From Anarhynchus alexandrinus (lineage: Eukaryota > Chordata > Aves > Charadriiformes > Charadriidae): a stretch of DNA of 64,000 nt. The DNA lies in NCBI GenBank assembly GCA_008711295.1, contig VUYV01000008.1:1118476-1182475 (forward strand). Direction: 5' to 3'. Shown here in pieces: positions 54,301 to 63,926 of this stretch. Under the pieces are notes generated by a model, which was given only the letters and a program-made list of their open reading frames with translations, had not been told where the DNA came from and did not search any database. How positions within the stretch are numbered: position 1 is the stretch's first letter; each line of letters begins with the position of its first letter. The position numbers were made by a program, and so were the translations under genes.

Positions 54301-57300
54301 TTGCTTGACAGGCATATAAAGGCTTGAAAAGCATGGCATTCCCTCTAATAAAAGGGCTGTAATTAGGGTCTTTTTGTTCTAATTTGCATCACAGGGCTAG
54401 AAGCCCTAAGCACCCTGAGCAGCTTGGTCTCGTCCTCAAAGACAGGAGAGCAAAATTTCAGTGCTCCTAATTGAGCTGGGGATGAGGATGGCCCCACAAG
54501 TGGTGTGGATATGCCCAGTTGCACCTCTCTAGCTTGGCAGGTCATCTGGGAACTGTTTTTTCTTCCAGTTGTGGGATTTTCCTAAGCAGTAGTGATTGCT
54601 GCAGCTGCTTGTTGGATTAGCCGCGTCTTCCACCGAGGCATGTGGGTGTTGGCATCTCATCAGATGTGTTTGGAAGAAACCATACAGCTCTGCGACCACC
54701 ATCATCTGGAGGGCCATGAAGATGATCAGGGGGATGGGGCACCTCTGCTGTGAGGACAGGCTGAGAGAGTTGGGGGTGTTCAGCCTGGAGAAGAGAAGGC
54801 TCGGGGGAGACCTTATTGCGGCCTTCCAGTACCTAAAGGGGCTACAGGAGAGCTGGGGAGGGACTTTTTACAAGGGCGTGTAGGGATAGGACAAGGGGTA
54901 ATGGCTTCAAACTGGAAGAGGGGAGATTCAGATTAGATATTAGGAAGAAATTTTTCACTGTGAGGGTGATGAGACACTGGCCCGGATTGCCCAGAGAAGC
55001 TGTGGCTGCCCCACCCCTGGAGATGTTCAAGGCCAGGTTGGACAGGGATTGGAGCAACTTGGGCTGGTGGGAGGTGTCCCTGCCCATGGCAAGGGGATTG
55101 GAACTGGATGATCTTTAAGATCCCTTCCAACGTAAACCATTCTATGATTCTATGATCTCTTGAAAACCCATTCTTCACTGTGTACCCCGGTATCAGTGTT
55201 TGGGTGACGGGGAAGCTGTGTGGTGATGTGACAGGGGTGCAGTGCCACTGTTCATGCGTGTTATCGAAGCTGATGAGCTCATTGAGCAGGGATCTTCACA
55301 GCTGTGAAGAGTATCGATGGGATAAACCTAAATTTGGGTCCTGAAGTGTAGGATTGGAAGAGGGAGAAGGGCTGCCTGGAAAAGGGAAAATAGATACTGC
55401 GCTGGGTAGTGTGTTCAAAGGAGAGACCGTTTTTGACTCTTAAATTCACAGAACTGCACTGACTGACTAATGGGGAACAAGCTGACCTGGCTGAGCATCC
55501 CTCTTATGGACAGCCCAAGAGGACATCTTGATGATGTCCCCCAGAGAGGGCCTGCAAGGGAGCTACTCTGCTTCCTTTACTCTTGTTTGTAGTACAGGTA
55601 CTCCATTTGTAGGACAGACACAGGTGACGAGGAGGAAAGCAGGGCCAGAAAAATCCCTTTAAGTGCTTGCTTGATTGTTTGAACCCATCAGAGTAACAAC
55701 CAGCCCAAAAAAACCTGAACCAAAACAAGTAAGCAGCCAGCTAGCATGCAGCATACTGGCAGGGCACGAGGACATGAGGAGAGAAAGAAACAGTCATCAA
55801 ACTACCGGAATAGCTCCCCAAATCTGGGGAATCTTTTTATTTACATGACAAACTTGATCTTTTGGTTAGAAATTGAGCTTTGTCCTCTTATTCAGGCCAA
55901 GCCCCGGGGTTGTGACCTGTTGATGGGATGGGAGCTCTTGGCTGAACAGGAGGGCAGCACTTCCCGAACAATAGTGGACTGGCTTCTTTCAAAGGAGGCT
56001 ACACCCTTGCTTAGGAAAACCCTTGCTGGTTGTGTGGGATGTCACCTGTTTCAGCGCTGTCCTTAACCCTTTCCCTTCAGGATCAGGCAGTAGGACCAAA
56101 GCAGGACTTGGAAGAGGAAGAAATGATGGCAGTAGTCAAGTGGAGCACTCTGCCATTGCTGGGGAGACCAGAGTCCTGAAATTATTTAGGTTGGAAGGGA
56201 CATCTGGGTGTCATCTTGTTCAGCCCCCCCCCCAGCTCCAGGCAAGGATAACCTCAGTGTTAGGCCAAGCTGCTGTAATGAGCCTTGCTTTTCATTAGTA
56301 CTCAGGTCTGCAAATTTGCAATCTTCAAGAAGCAAAATTAGCAGAAAGCACTTTAATTATGTTGTCCAAAAAGAAGCTGCGGTCTCTCACGCCTTTCCCC
56401 TTGTCTCTTTTCCCTTGTAACCTGCTTTGCCTTACTGCAAACCTCCCTCCCTGCGGTGGGAAGGGCCACATCTGACATCTGGAGACCACACTGGTCTCTT
56501 GCACCTCCGGAGCTATCTTCTGAGTACTTCTCATTGTGCAGATTTTCCTGTCTCTTACAGTACAAATAGGCAAACTCGTATGAAAACGTAGTAACAGTTG
56601 GGGCACTTGGAGTGGATGTACAAGAAGTAGCAGTTATAGACTGATGGAATGTGTCGGTTTCTTCCTTTGTTGAGAGTTTATGTGAGTGCCGGAATAGGAA
56701 ATGATGCTCTTGATGTCTCTTCTGGTTGACAAACAGTTAAGATGTGCTCCTAACTGGGGATGGGATTTCACATGCTTCTGACCCAAAAGCTGCAGCTGGT
56801 TTTACACAAGTGGGGTTTACTTGTTTTGATACACTTATTTATTGCCTTGTAAATGAAACTGGCTTTTGCAAAAACTTCATAAATGCTGGTGTGGCTGTGT
56901 GAGCTGGATTGGCTAAAATACTTGTTGGTTTTATTTTGGGGTGGTTTTTTTGCCCAGCTCTTGTGCAGCTGCTTTGTGTCCCAGCACAAGAGAAGTGCCA
57001 CCGGGATGGGAACAAGTGGCAGAAGAGAGTTGGACTGGTTTCCTTCGCTTGTAGGGTCAGCGTAGTACATTCTTGCAACCTCGGCTTTGTGTAGTCATTG
57101 GGACACTACAGAAATAATCTCTTATGCTCTATATGAGTTGGATATCATTTAGGAAGTAGCCATATGCTGCTGATGTACGAGAATGATATTGGTGTAATAA
57201 AAAAACCCAACCCTATTCCCGAAAGGCTTTTGCTGTGCAGTGCTGCTCTTTGATGTCCCCGTGTTTGTCAAAGGCCTCACACCTGAAAGGGAAGCCCCAT

Positions 57301-60300
57301 GTGGGCTTTTGTAGAAGTCTTCAGTGAGATGTCACATGAAGGGGGGAAAAAAAGGGACCTGATGGGAAATGTGGAAATGCCCCAGGAGTAGAAGTGTCTT
57401 TTTAGTTGACAGAAACTTTTTTTTGAAGCATGCTACTCTTACTGCATGTTTTCAGATACTTTTTTTGGAGGGCATTTTACAACTGCAGGTGTCTCAGATT
57501 GATAACAGCATGATATCAGCTCACCGTTAAGCTTTTTTCAGTTTGGAGGGCTGAAATGGGCCAAACACTTGGTGGTGAGGAAAGCCAGATGCCTCCCCCT
57601 GGGCAGTTATAGACCATCGCTACTGCTGTGATTTTGGAGAAAGTCGTGAAATTACCTGTCCAGTGTGCCACCATGATAGCAGCATAGATAAAATGTGTTA
57701 TTCCTTAGGGTTGTGGGTTTTTTGCTGTCTAGCCACTCTGATTTTGGAAAAATTTTAAAGGCCTGACTCGAAAGAGGATCACAGTGATCAAAGGGAAGAA
57801 ATAAATCATACATTTCACTCGATGTGTGATCTCTTACTGCCACGGGAACCTTTCTAACCTCACAAGATGGTTGTAGGTTCTGCGCTTTCCCCGCTAATGG
57901 TGCGCTCTGTCCTGTGAACAGGAATGCCCGAAATGCCACGTCACCATCGAGAAGGATGGGGGCTGCAACCACATGGTCTGTCGGAACCAGAACTGCAAAG
58001 CGGAGTTCTGCTGGGTGTGTCTGGGCCCCTGGGAGCCTCATGGATCTGCCTGGTGAGTTTAGGAGCATGCCTTGCTGGAAGGCGAGGAAGCAGTGATGCA
58101 AGCGGCATGGATTTGGACTGAAATCTGTGGAATCGGTGTCACTGTTACAGGTACAACTGTAATCGCTACAATGAGGATGATGCAAAGGCAGCAAGGGATG
58201 CACAGGAGGTGAGTCCATAACCTTTGGTGATAAGGGAAATTGCCAACCCCGTGTTGTGCTTTTGGGCTTTCTGTAAACCTATAAATCAGCTCTGAAGAAT
58301 TTCCTAGATTTGGGCACAAATCCAGAAGCCAGTTAAGTTCCCCCACAGCTTTGGACTCTTGCTTCGTTCCAGAAGAAAAATAACATTCAAAGCCACTTTA
58401 ACCCAATTTAAAGAACACATTAACTCAGTTGTTATCTGTCATGCTGCCTTTGCCTGTTTCATAGCAGCTCTTCACATGAAGCCATCATAATGCCGTGGGT
58501 CTGCAACAACAATCTTCACATCTTTCATAAAATGCTTTTTCCTGCAAAGTTCTTAATGCGAGTCCTGAGGTGTTTAAATACAGCAGACCTTTTGAATGTA
58601 AATAGAATAGAGTTCAGTTGTTCCCCTAACTGTACTTGAAGGCTTCATAGAGAAGAAATTGTGAGTGAAGGTGCAGCTACATTAAACTATTTTGTGACTA
58701 CGGATAGAGCCAAAAACCTTTTTAATGGGGAGGGGTTGCATGCTGTGTGCTGCAGCTTGCAGAAATGTTTCCTGCATCTCTGTCAAAGTACCATTACAGC
58801 CAAGAACCAGGGTATTTCCTGCAGCCCCTCCTCCTGCACATGAGGATGACTTTGGCTGATAGGTGCTACCTTTGCGCATCCACAACATACAGGTTTAACT
58901 GTGCCCATGTTGTCATTTTTTTTTTACAGCTGATCTGTCAGAAGAAAATAAGATTAATGGCTGTGTATTGAGTCATCTTGGTTCCCTTGTACTACTTAGC
59001 ACATGGTGTCTTCCCCCTGCTCTATAATCAGTGTGGCCTAGGCAACCTAAGGTTGCTGTCTTAACACAAGCACATAATTGTTTAATTAGAATTCCTCATT
59101 AGCCAAAAAAAAAAATCTGTTTCTCGCTGTTTGTCATGACACTGAAAGCATTTAAGTCCTGTAACTTGAATTGAGAGGCTGAAATTCAAAACTCATCAGG
59201 CTTTGGCAATGTGATTCTAATTACTTTCAAGGTTTGGCGTGAGGATGCCACAGCTGAGCTAGGAATTCCCCCGCACGACAGCGAGCTGCCGTGGGTCTGG
59301 CCCTTCATCTCCACCCAATGTCAGGGTTAACAGTGCCACACAAAGCGGCGCCATCGAAGTCTGGCCAACGTGAGAGGAGAGGAAGCACCTTTGGAAAGGA
59401 AGCTTGTTCTCAGGGTCAGGAAGAGCCTTGTGAAGGGTTTACTTCTCTTGGAGACGTTACTTTGTTTTAACTATTTGTTTTCTTTTTCCCTAATGGGAAT
59501 TTACACAGCGATCCAGAGCAGCCCTGCAGAGGTACCTGTTCTACTGCAACCGCTATATGAACCACATGCAGAGCCTGCGCTTTGAGCACAAGCTCTATGC
59601 TCAGGTGAAGCAGAAAATGGAGGAGATGCAGCAGCACAACATGTCGTGGATCGAGGTGCAGTTCCTGAAGAAAGCAGTCGACGTCCTCTGCCAGTGTCGT
59701 GCCACACTCATGTACACTTACGTCTTTGCCTTCTACCTCAAAAAGAATAATCAGTCCATTATCTTTGAGGTAGGAGAAAATGTGGTTGTCAGGAGTTCAG
59801 AGTACAAAGTGAAGTGAAATAGGAATGTAATGCTTGGGGAAGCTGTTTTCTCCAGTTGTGCAGAAGTGAGTCTGTCTTAATATTCTGCTGTGCAAAAGGT
59901 AGAGGCCGTGCTGGGTGTCATGCAGCATTCTCTGCTGAAGGAGGAAGTAGAGTTACAAGTTACTGCCCTCTGAAACAAGAAAGGGATTGAGGTTCTGTCT
60001 TAATGCCTTCTTTGCCAGTTCAAAGCTTAAATCTGGCATTTTGCCTTTCCCCGGTGTTGGCTTTTTTTCAAGAGCACTACCAGAAAAATTTCCACTTGAA
60101 GGTATAAACGTGGAGGTCCCAACTGCTTCGAAGCTGAAACTGTACTGGCTGTTCATGATTTAAAACAGTCCTTTGCTGATCTTTGTGCAGAACTGAAGCA
60201 GGATGCTCCTGCGTTGCACGCTCAGCAAAGGGCACACAAAAATGAGTGGTCATGAAAGCTCTGATGCTGCTGTGCATGTACCAGGTGTCAGCAGAGGCTT

Positions 60301-63300
60301 TGCCAACGCTGGTAAAAACATCAATCGACAAGGGACAGAATGGCATGTGAATTGTGTTGTAAGGAAAGGATTTTTTTTAGGCTTGCCAGGATATTGCAGA
60401 TTGAGGAAGACACAAGGCTTGCTGGTAGGTAGGCGGATTCTCTTCTGATCAAATGAAGAAATTTCAGCTTTTTCAGTTTTGATGGTCAGAGCAAGTTACT
60501 AGTGTACACAGTGCATATATACCTAATCTCCTTTTTATTTCAGTACTGATTTAAGTTGGATTGAAAAAAAAAAAATTCTTTCTTTCCTTCCCCCCAAAAA
60601 AACTCCTTTTTCTTTCTATGTTTTTTTTTTTTCTTTTTTGTCTTTACAGAATAACCAAGCAGACTTAGAGAATGCTACGGAGGTGCTTTCTGGGTACCTT
60701 GAGCGAGATATATCTCAAGATTCGCTGCAAGACATAAAGCAGAAAGTACAGGATAAGTACAGGTTTGTTTTTTGAATAATCCTCTATCTCAAAGTACCTG
60801 TAGTGCCATCCTGTGTGACAGGTAGTGATGTGTGTACTTGCCAAGCTACAGTTTCCTCCAGAGCCACGTCCCTGGGAAGCTGTTTGCTGGTGGTCTTCTG
60901 CCATACATTGTCATTATCAGCCAGTCCCTGGGCATCTGAGAGCAGCAGCAGCGGTGTCCCGTGCCAGCCCCTGGAGTTGTCAACGGTGAAAGGCCTTTCG
61001 CCGATGCTGGCAGCGTGTTTTTGTACCCCAGCTCTTGGGGAGGGGGGGAGAAGGTGACAGCCTGCAGGGAGAGGTTCCCAACTCTGCCTTGCATCTGCTT
61101 TGCTGAGCAGTAGCTAGAAGATTCAGTCCCGTAATGGAAAAATATTGTGACCAAAAGCAACGGCTTTTCATATGCTGCTGTTCATGCACAGAAGGAGCAC
61201 ATGGGATTGCCCAGGACCGAGACAGGGCCAGAGAAGAACGAGCAGTGACTTTGTTGTTCCCAGCTGACAGCTTTGGCCTAGGATGAGTTGCCATAAGAGC
61301 AGTTGGCTCTTTTATTTACCTGTTGGGTCCATTTGTGCAAAACGTGAGTGTAGAAAAGCCATCTGAAAGAAGAGGGAGAGGGCAACCTGCCCGTGTGGGG
61401 ATGAGAACAGAAAAGTTGGGGTCCAGGTGACACAAATGCCAATGCTTTTTTACAGTCGCAGAGGAATCGCTTCTGCGTGGTGGAAAAATACAAAGCTGTA
61501 AATGCGGATGAGTCAGAGGATTATGGCTTGCATTTTTGAGGCATTTTGCCAAAGTCACTAAATTTTTTATGCCTAACTTGGGGAGGGGAGTGGGGTGAGC
61601 TGTAGTAACTAAGGGGCTTGGGGGAGTCGAAGTAGCTATTAAGCCGTGGGGGGCCTGTGGCCTGCTCTGCCGCAGTCTGGCAGCATGGCTGGGACTGGAC
61701 AAGACTGTCAGACCTTCTTTTTTTGAGATGTTTTATAATTTACCTTTTAAGACCACTGTTAAGTTGGTATCTCAGCTCAAGCTGCTTGTTCGCCTAAGTC
61801 GTCTGAAACTGGATGCTCTTCTAGGAGTGGTAACAGCTATCCAGAAGAAATTAAAACCTAATATAGCCTGATTGCCTGAAAACGTAGTAGCTCAAACCTG
61901 CCTTCATGTTTCTTGGAAGAAAGTATGCATCTGTCAAGCCCGCACAGGTCCCTAATTAACTAGTTCGGTCATGTCTTAATTGTGTCCTGCACGGTGCTCT
62001 TTGTGTACTGGTTACGGTGTACTGATGCAAGACTGGGACCAAGGATGTTATTGAGGTGGGTTTAACGAGCTCTGGGAAATTGCCGGAACTGACCTCCCAG
62101 CTCATTTGGTTTCAGCTGTTTCGATCTCTTAGCTTGCAAAGACATTTCTAGAAAACGGGATTAAAGCCCCACCACCAGCAGCAAAATAACTGAAGTTGGA
62201 AAAGCAAAAACTGTGCGTGTTTGCTATCACATGCTTCAGAAAATCAATGGGACTTTTGTACGATGATTTTTCTGTTGCAACAGCTGGTAGCAAGGAGAAG
62301 AGCCAGAACGGTTTTATTCAGATAAATGTGTCGGTCTGATCAGATACTGAATAGTGGCAGTGCTGTGGGTTAAGGTGTCCCCACCACACAATTCCCAGCA
62401 TGAACCGGTTAACTTAGCGGTCGGCTCCTGGACTCCAGTTTTCTCATGTTGCAGCACACCACTCCGGGCTGGGCACTTGCTGAACCCGTGAACTGGCTAC
62501 ACACCTGCGCCTGGGGCACTGGGAGCTGTTACTTAGACTTGTCTTGTCCCCCGCGTGCCTAAAGATGATGTAGGCTTTGGCATCGCCGCTGGAAGGGGTT
62601 TAATCCAGAAATGCCTGCTGCTTATTCATAATTTGCTCTTGGAACCTGAATACTTTTAAACATTTCTCTGCTTTTATCTTTTTAGTTGGCTAACACACCC
62701 GAAATGAACATGGCATCTTTTGATATGTTCCTATGATATCACTTTTCCTCAGTATCATTGATCCTGGTAGGACTGTACCTAACTCTGGGATCTGTTTTAT
62801 GTGCAGCTTTATCTGGTTAAATTGAGTGTAGGTGGGAAGACCCTGCAGGGCGTAGTGCCCCTCTGAGACCCAGGAATTGCAATGCGAGGTAAAACTTGCA
62901 CTCCAAGCAGACCCATAACCCTTTTTGTAGCCAGCTTCACCCCTTCCACCTCTACTAGGACTTCAGAAGGGAATAAACCCGTGTCAGCACTCCTGAGGTT
63001 TTGCCCAGCTAGCTCCTGGATTTTTGTTGTTCTGATAGGGCTGAGTGAGTAGGCACCAGCCCCGGTTTGAGGAGAGCTTCGTCCCATTTCGGGTGTCACT
63101 GCTAACCCGTCATCTGGCTTTTTGCAAACTGCTGCCGCCGCTCTTTCCTTTTTCAGTTATTAATGGAGGTTTCTCAGCTGTAGGGGCTTTGGGGATACTT
63201 TTGCATGGGAAACTCGAAATTTGCATGCTGTTTTTTTTTCAGCCGAGGACCTGGAGTTGAGTGACTGGAGTAACTGAAGTCTTAATTAGCGCTGTTAACG

Positions 63301-63523
63301 AGCTACAAATACAAAGTCCCTTCTCGGGGGATCTCCTCTTTCGGAAGTGAGGCTTTAACGTAGGTTTGCATTACTCGACGCTGAGGATGAGCTGCGGTTC
63401 CTAACCTGCGTTTTCTGTGCTGTTCCTCTTTGCCACAGATACTGCGAGAGTCGACGAAGGGTTTTGTTGCAGCACGTGCATGAAGGCTACGAGAAGGACC
63501 TGTGGGAGTACATTGAGGACTGA
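2975..63523 (+). CDS. ARIH1: ARIH1, RBR E3 ubiquitin-protein ligase (whole gene, 14 coding exons, 5' end incomplete)
   Basis: Joining 2975-3325, 27939-28006, 37088-37232, 42673-42765, 43165-43220, 47271-47337, 48558-48664, 49183-49225, 50047-50118, 57922-58052, 58151-58208, 59509-59769, 60650-60762 and 63439-63523 gives 1650 nt in one open frame, 549 residues and a TGA. The first codons (Met-Asp-Ser in human) are lost at the N at 2974. Human ARIH1 has 557 residues; this copy would have about 552, the deficit lying in the acidic/Gly-rich exon 1. Domain order in human numbering is acidic N-terminus, Gly tract, UBA-like (about 105-153), RING1 (Cys186-Cys236), IBR (Cys276-Cys317), RING2 (Cys344-Cys389) and Ariadne domain (about 390-557). 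Family knowledge: it is a cytosolic/nuclear ligase using UBE2L3, forming a thioester on Cys357 and monoubiquitinating substrates of neddylated cullin-RING ligases. ARIH2 is excluded by the sequence throughout. No frameshift is seen. Confidence 0.98.
3596..3724. other. Assembly gap (129 N)
   Basis: Run of undetermined bases just inside intron 1, at the edge of the CpG island and followed by a C-rich stretch. Such GC-rich sequence is commonly lost in draft assemblies. Confidence 0.99.
5443..5457 (+). other. Possible retroviral primer-binding-site-like remnant
   Basis: TGGCGCCCAACCAGG resembles the start of the leader found after the LTR of many avian endogenous retroviruses. No clear LTR ending in CA precedes it and no gag or pol reading frame follows, so this may be a decayed fragment or coincidence. 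Confidence 0.2.
25973..26118 (-). mobile_element. CR1 LINE 3'-end fragment
   Basis: Read on the minus strand, this matches the typical CR1 tail: the segment encoding [14 protein letters not shown] residues, then the GGTCCCTTCCAAC motif and a terminal TATGATTCTG. It is heavily 5'-truncated, as is normal for CR1, and lies antisense to ARIH1 in intron 1. Confidence 0.85.
27783..27825. repeat. Perfect 15-bp inverted repeat (hairpin) 5' of exon 2
   Basis: The left arm TGTGTCTGATAACAT at 27783-27797 is the exact reverse complement of 27811-27825, separated by 13 bases. It ends 113 bases before exon 2. Each arm holds a GATA-type TGATAA core in opposite orientation. Transcribed, it would form a stable stem-loop in the pre-mRNA. 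Confidence 0.9.
27939..28006 (+). CDS. ARIH1: ARIH1 exon 2: UBA-like domain
   Basis: It encodes 22 codons plus two bases, starting [20 protein letters not shown] (human 126-147), with Arg148 split across the next junction. The acceptor has a strong pyrimidine tract ending ctctag and the donor is gtaagc. This helical segment closes the UBA-like fold, which in HHARI packs against the rest of the protein and binds NEDD8 on activated cullins (family knowledge). Confidence 0.97.
28007..37087 (+). other. ARIH1: ARIH1 intron 2 (9.1 kb)
   Basis: GT-AG intron in phase 2, carrying an antisense ERV LTR near its 5' end. The stretch 32750-33950 is A/G-rich on the + strand and looks like old transposon-derived sequence, but I cannot assign a family. 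No exon or RNA gene recognised. Confidence 0.85.
28598..29087 (-). mobile_element. Endogenous retrovirus LTR (probably solo), antisense to ARIH1
   Basis: On the minus strand it begins TGCTCTGGTTTCCGCTGGGA, followed by an AGTTAATTTTCTTC-like stretch. It passes a TATAAA (complement of 28857-28862) and ends near a GTGGTTTAACCCCTGCCAGC segment. This arrangement is familiar from LTRs spread widely in bird genomes; the family name is not asserted. No gag, pol or env frame lies beside it, so it is most likely a solo LTR. Edges are approximate and no target-site duplication was found with confidence. Confidence 0.65.
37088..37232 (+). CDS. ARIH1: ARIH1 exon 3: linker and start of RING1
   Basis: It encodes [20 protein letters not shown], a basic linker, then CQIC, the first two RING1 zinc ligands Cys186 and Cys189. 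Ile188 between them is the E2-contact residue in HHARI. The exon ends NYSNS where I recall human NYPNS, so residue 194 is Ser instead of Pro. The donor is gtgagt and the exon ends in phase 0. Confidence 0.97.
37233..42672 (+). other. ARIH1: ARIH1 intron 3 (5.4 kb)
   Basis: GT-AG intron, phase 0. It holds one CR1 3' fragment at 40781-40919; otherwise no feature recognised. Confidence 0.85.
40781..40919 (+). mobile_element. CR1 LINE 3'-end fragment
   Basis: Sense-strand CR1 tail. One frame reads [20 protein letters not shown], the usual C-terminal end of CR1 ORF2, followed by GGTCCCTTCCAACCTAAATC and CATTCTGTGATC. The terminal octamer repeat is degraded. It lies in intron 3, in the same orientation as ARIH1. 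Confidence 0.88.
42673..42765 (+). CDS. ARIH1: ARIH1 exon 4: RING1 core
   Basis: Thirty-one codons in phase 0 at both ends. [16 protein letters not shown] carries Cys203, His205, Cys208 and Cys211 of RING1, followed by the helix [15 protein letters not shown]. The acceptor is ttgcag and the donor gtaaaa. Cross-brace spacing matches the RBR RING1 consensus. Confidence 0.98.
42766..43164 (+). other. ARIH1: ARIH1 intron 4 (399 bp)
   Basis: Short GT-AG intron, phase 0, splitting RING1. It contains a 16-bp palindrome CCCCAAAGCTTTGGGG at 42901-42916 and a long T-rich acceptor tract. No other content recognised. Confidence 0.9.
43165..43220 (+). CDS. ARIH1: ARIH1 exon 5: end of RING1
   Basis: [18 protein letters not shown] plus the first two bases of Met246. 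It supplies the last RING1 ligands, Cys231 and Cys236. The acceptor follows a long T tract (ttttcctcag) and the donor is gtaagt. Intron 4 before it is only 399 bases. Confidence 0.98.
43221..47270 (+). other. ARIH1: ARIH1 intron 5 (4.1 kb)
   Basis: GT-AG intron, phase 2. A 22-base T homopolymer at 44649-44670 is followed by a single N. AT-rich low-complexity patches lie near 45999-46026 and 46496-46512. No exon or transposon confidently recognised. Confidence 0.85.
47271..47337 (+). CDS. ARIH1: ARIH1 exon 6: RING1-IBR linker helix
   Basis: One base completing Met246, then 22 codons [22 protein letters not shown]. This helical linker joins RING1 to the IBR, and in RBR ligases this region contributes to E2-ubiquitin positioning. 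The acceptor is ccacag and the donor gtgagt. It ends in phase 0. Confidence 0.98.
47338..48557 (+). other. ARIH1: ARIH1 intron 6 (1.2 kb)
   Basis: GT-AG intron, phase 0, with T-rich runs before the acceptor. Nothing else recognised. Confidence 0.85.
48558..48664 (+). CDS. ARIH1: ARIH1 exon 7: IBR domain
   Basis: Thirty-five codons plus two bases, starting [20 protein letters not shown] and ending CKCGRQF. The visible IBR zinc ligands are Cys276, Cys281, Cys297 and Cys299; Cys304 is split with exon 8. The acceptor is ttcatag and the donor gtaaga. Confidence 0.98.
48665..49182 (+). other. ARIH1: ARIH1 intron 7 (518 bp)
   Basis: GT-AG intron, phase 2. Nothing recognised except a short (GT)n patch near 49041-49051. 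Confidence 0.85.
49183..49225 (+). CDS. ARIH1: ARIH1 exon 8: end of IBR
   Basis: Forty-three bases: the third base of Cys304, then [14 protein letters not shown]. It supplies IBR ligands Cys307, His312 and Cys317. This is the smallest exon of the gene, with a cttacag acceptor and a gtaagc donor. Confidence 0.98.
49226..50046 (+). other. ARIH1: ARIH1 intron 8 (821 bp)
   Basis: GT-AG intron, phase 0. Overlapping open frames on both strands at 49664-50035 show no domain. Nothing else recognised. Confidence 0.85.
50047..50118 (+). CDS. ARIH1: ARIH1 exon 9: IBR-RING2 linker
   Basis: Twenty-four codons [24 protein letters not shown], phase 0 at both ends, with an ctaacag acceptor and a gtgagg donor. 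This is the helical linker between IBR and RING2. Confidence 0.98.
54706..55154 (+). mobile_element. CR1 LINE 3' end with terminal octamer repeat
   Basis: About 450 bases of sense-oriented CR1. An open frame at the 5' side reads [20 protein letters not shown] and QYLKG, the C-terminal part of CR1 ORF2, interrupted near 54883. The conserved tail follows (GGATGATCTTTAAGATCCCT) and then two ATTCTATG octamers at 55139-55154. It is 5'-truncated, in intron 9, and the best-preserved CR1 in the window. Confidence 0.93.
56181..56275 (-). mobile_element. Probable CR1-like 3' fragment, degraded
   Basis: The + strand reads TTTAGGTTGGAAGGGACATC, then a GTGTCATCTTGTTCAGCC-like stretch and a C10 run, as in the reverse complement of CR1-type tails common in birds. 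It is short and diverged, and the extent is approximate. Confidence 0.5.
57922..58052 (+). CDS. ARIH1: ARIH1 exon 10: RING2/Rcat with catalytic cysteine
   Basis: Forty-three codons plus two bases. CPKC gives Cys344 and Cys347, and GGCNHMVC carries catalytic Cys357 followed by His359 and Cys362. [10 protein letters not shown] gives Cys367, Cys372 and Cys375, and WEPH gives His382. Thus every RING2 ligand except Cys389 and the thioester-forming Cys lie here, and the ligase should be catalytically competent. The acceptor is gaacag and the donor gtgagt. Reading past the donor gives TGG then TGA. Confidence 0.98.
58151..58208 (+). CDS. ARIH1: ARIH1 exon 11: last RING2 ligand and start of Ariadne domain
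   Basis: One base completing Trp386, then [19 protein letters not shown], including zinc ligand Cys389. It lies only 98 bases after exon 10. The acceptor is ttacag and the donor gtgagt. Confidence 0.98.
58209..59508 (+). other. ARIH1: ARIH1 intron 11 (1.3 kb)
   Basis: GT-AG intron, phase 0. No repeat, RNA gene or extra exon recognised. Confidence 0.85.
59509..59769 (+). CDS. ARIH1: ARIH1 exon 12: Ariadne domain helices
   Basis: Eighty-seven codons, phase 0, from [20 protein letters not shown] through [16 protein letters not shown] to NNQSIIFE (human 406-492). It contains Phe430-Glu431, residues that hold RING2 shut in autoinhibited HHARI. The acceptor is acacag and the donor gtagga. Read-through into intron 12 would add 15 residues before a stop at 59815-59817 and lose Glu503. 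Confidence 0.98.
59770..60649 (+). other. ARIH1: ARIH1 intron 12 (880 bp)
   Basis: GT-AG intron, phase 0, ending in a long pyrimidine-rich stretch (about 60575-60645) interrupted by short A runs. Nothing else recognised. Confidence 0.85.
60650..60762 (+). CDS. ARIH1: ARIH1 exon 13: Ariadne domain
   Basis: Thirty-seven codons plus two bases, starting [20 protein letters not shown] (human 493-529). Glu503, the third autoinhibitory contact, is in ATEV. The acceptor follows a very long T-rich tract; the donor gtttgt is the weakest-looking in the gene. Confidence 0.98.
60763..63438 (+). other. ARIH1: ARIH1 intron 13 (2.7 kb)
   Basis: GT-AG intron, phase 2, with a relatively weak gtttgt donor. 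No repeat or exon recognised. Confidence 0.85.
63439..63523 (+). CDS. ARIH1: ARIH1 exon 14 coding part: C-terminus and stop
   Basis: One base completing Arg530, then [20 protein letters not shown] and a final LWEYIED before TGA at 63521-63523. The last residue corresponds to human Asp557. The acceptor is gccacag. Confidence 0.98.
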
Positions 63524-63584
63524 GACTGGCCCCGCATAAAACGAACTCTGAAACCTTTACCATCTAGAGTGCTCATGCGATTCA

Positions 63585-63590
63585 AATAAA
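63585..63590 (+). terminator. Polyadenylation signal AATAAA (proximal)
   Basis: First canonical hexamer after the ARIH1 stop codon, followed by a CA-rich stretch (acacacaca). Use of this site would give a very short 3' UTR. Confidence 0.55.
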
Positions 63591-63680
63591 ACACACACAA
63601 GGCGCTACGCCTGTTACACCGCTGGTCTGTAGTACTGGGATTCTGTTTTGTTAACAGAAAATTTAAGTAAATTATATTGT

Positions 63681-63686
63681 AATAAA
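63681..63686 (+). terminator. Polyadenylation signal AATAAA (second)
   Basis: Second canonical hexamer, 158 bases after the stop codon, inside an A-rich stretch. Whether it is used is not decidable from sequence. Confidence 0.45.
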
Positions 63687-63926
63687 AAAAGGTAGATAAA
63701 CCATTGTACAACAGTATTCTAGGCGGCCAATAAGAGTGTGCAGACGCACTAAAAAAAAACCAACAAAACCCTCCAACTTTAACTTGTAACGTAGCTTCAT
63801 TCTCCAAGCCGACTCCTTTTTCTTTTCTATCTTTCTTTTCCTGTGTGTAGTACAGATAAAAATTTAAACCAGTTTCTTGACACTGCTTTTCATGTCCAAA
63901 CCAGCCATTTTGATGTACTTTGGTAA

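Larger units (their letters stand above)
50119..57921 (+). other. ARIH1: ARIH1 intron 9 (7.8 kb)
   Basis: GT-AG intron, phase 0, with one long and one probable CR1 copy. An isolated AATAAAG at 51041-51047, preceded by GC-rich text, resembles an LTR polyadenylation region, but no LTR ends were found. A short CTTC tandem lies at 51691-51704. Confidence 0.85.

Noticed and set aside
54596..54883. 95-codon frame that could pass as a small protein
   Set aside because: Its C-terminal half is the end of CR1 ORF2 from a truncated LINE copy.
57652..58218. 188-codon open frame on the minus strand across exons 10 and 11 and intron 10
   Set aside because: It is the complement of conserved ARIH1 coding sequence plus a short intron without antisense stops; it has no domain of its own.
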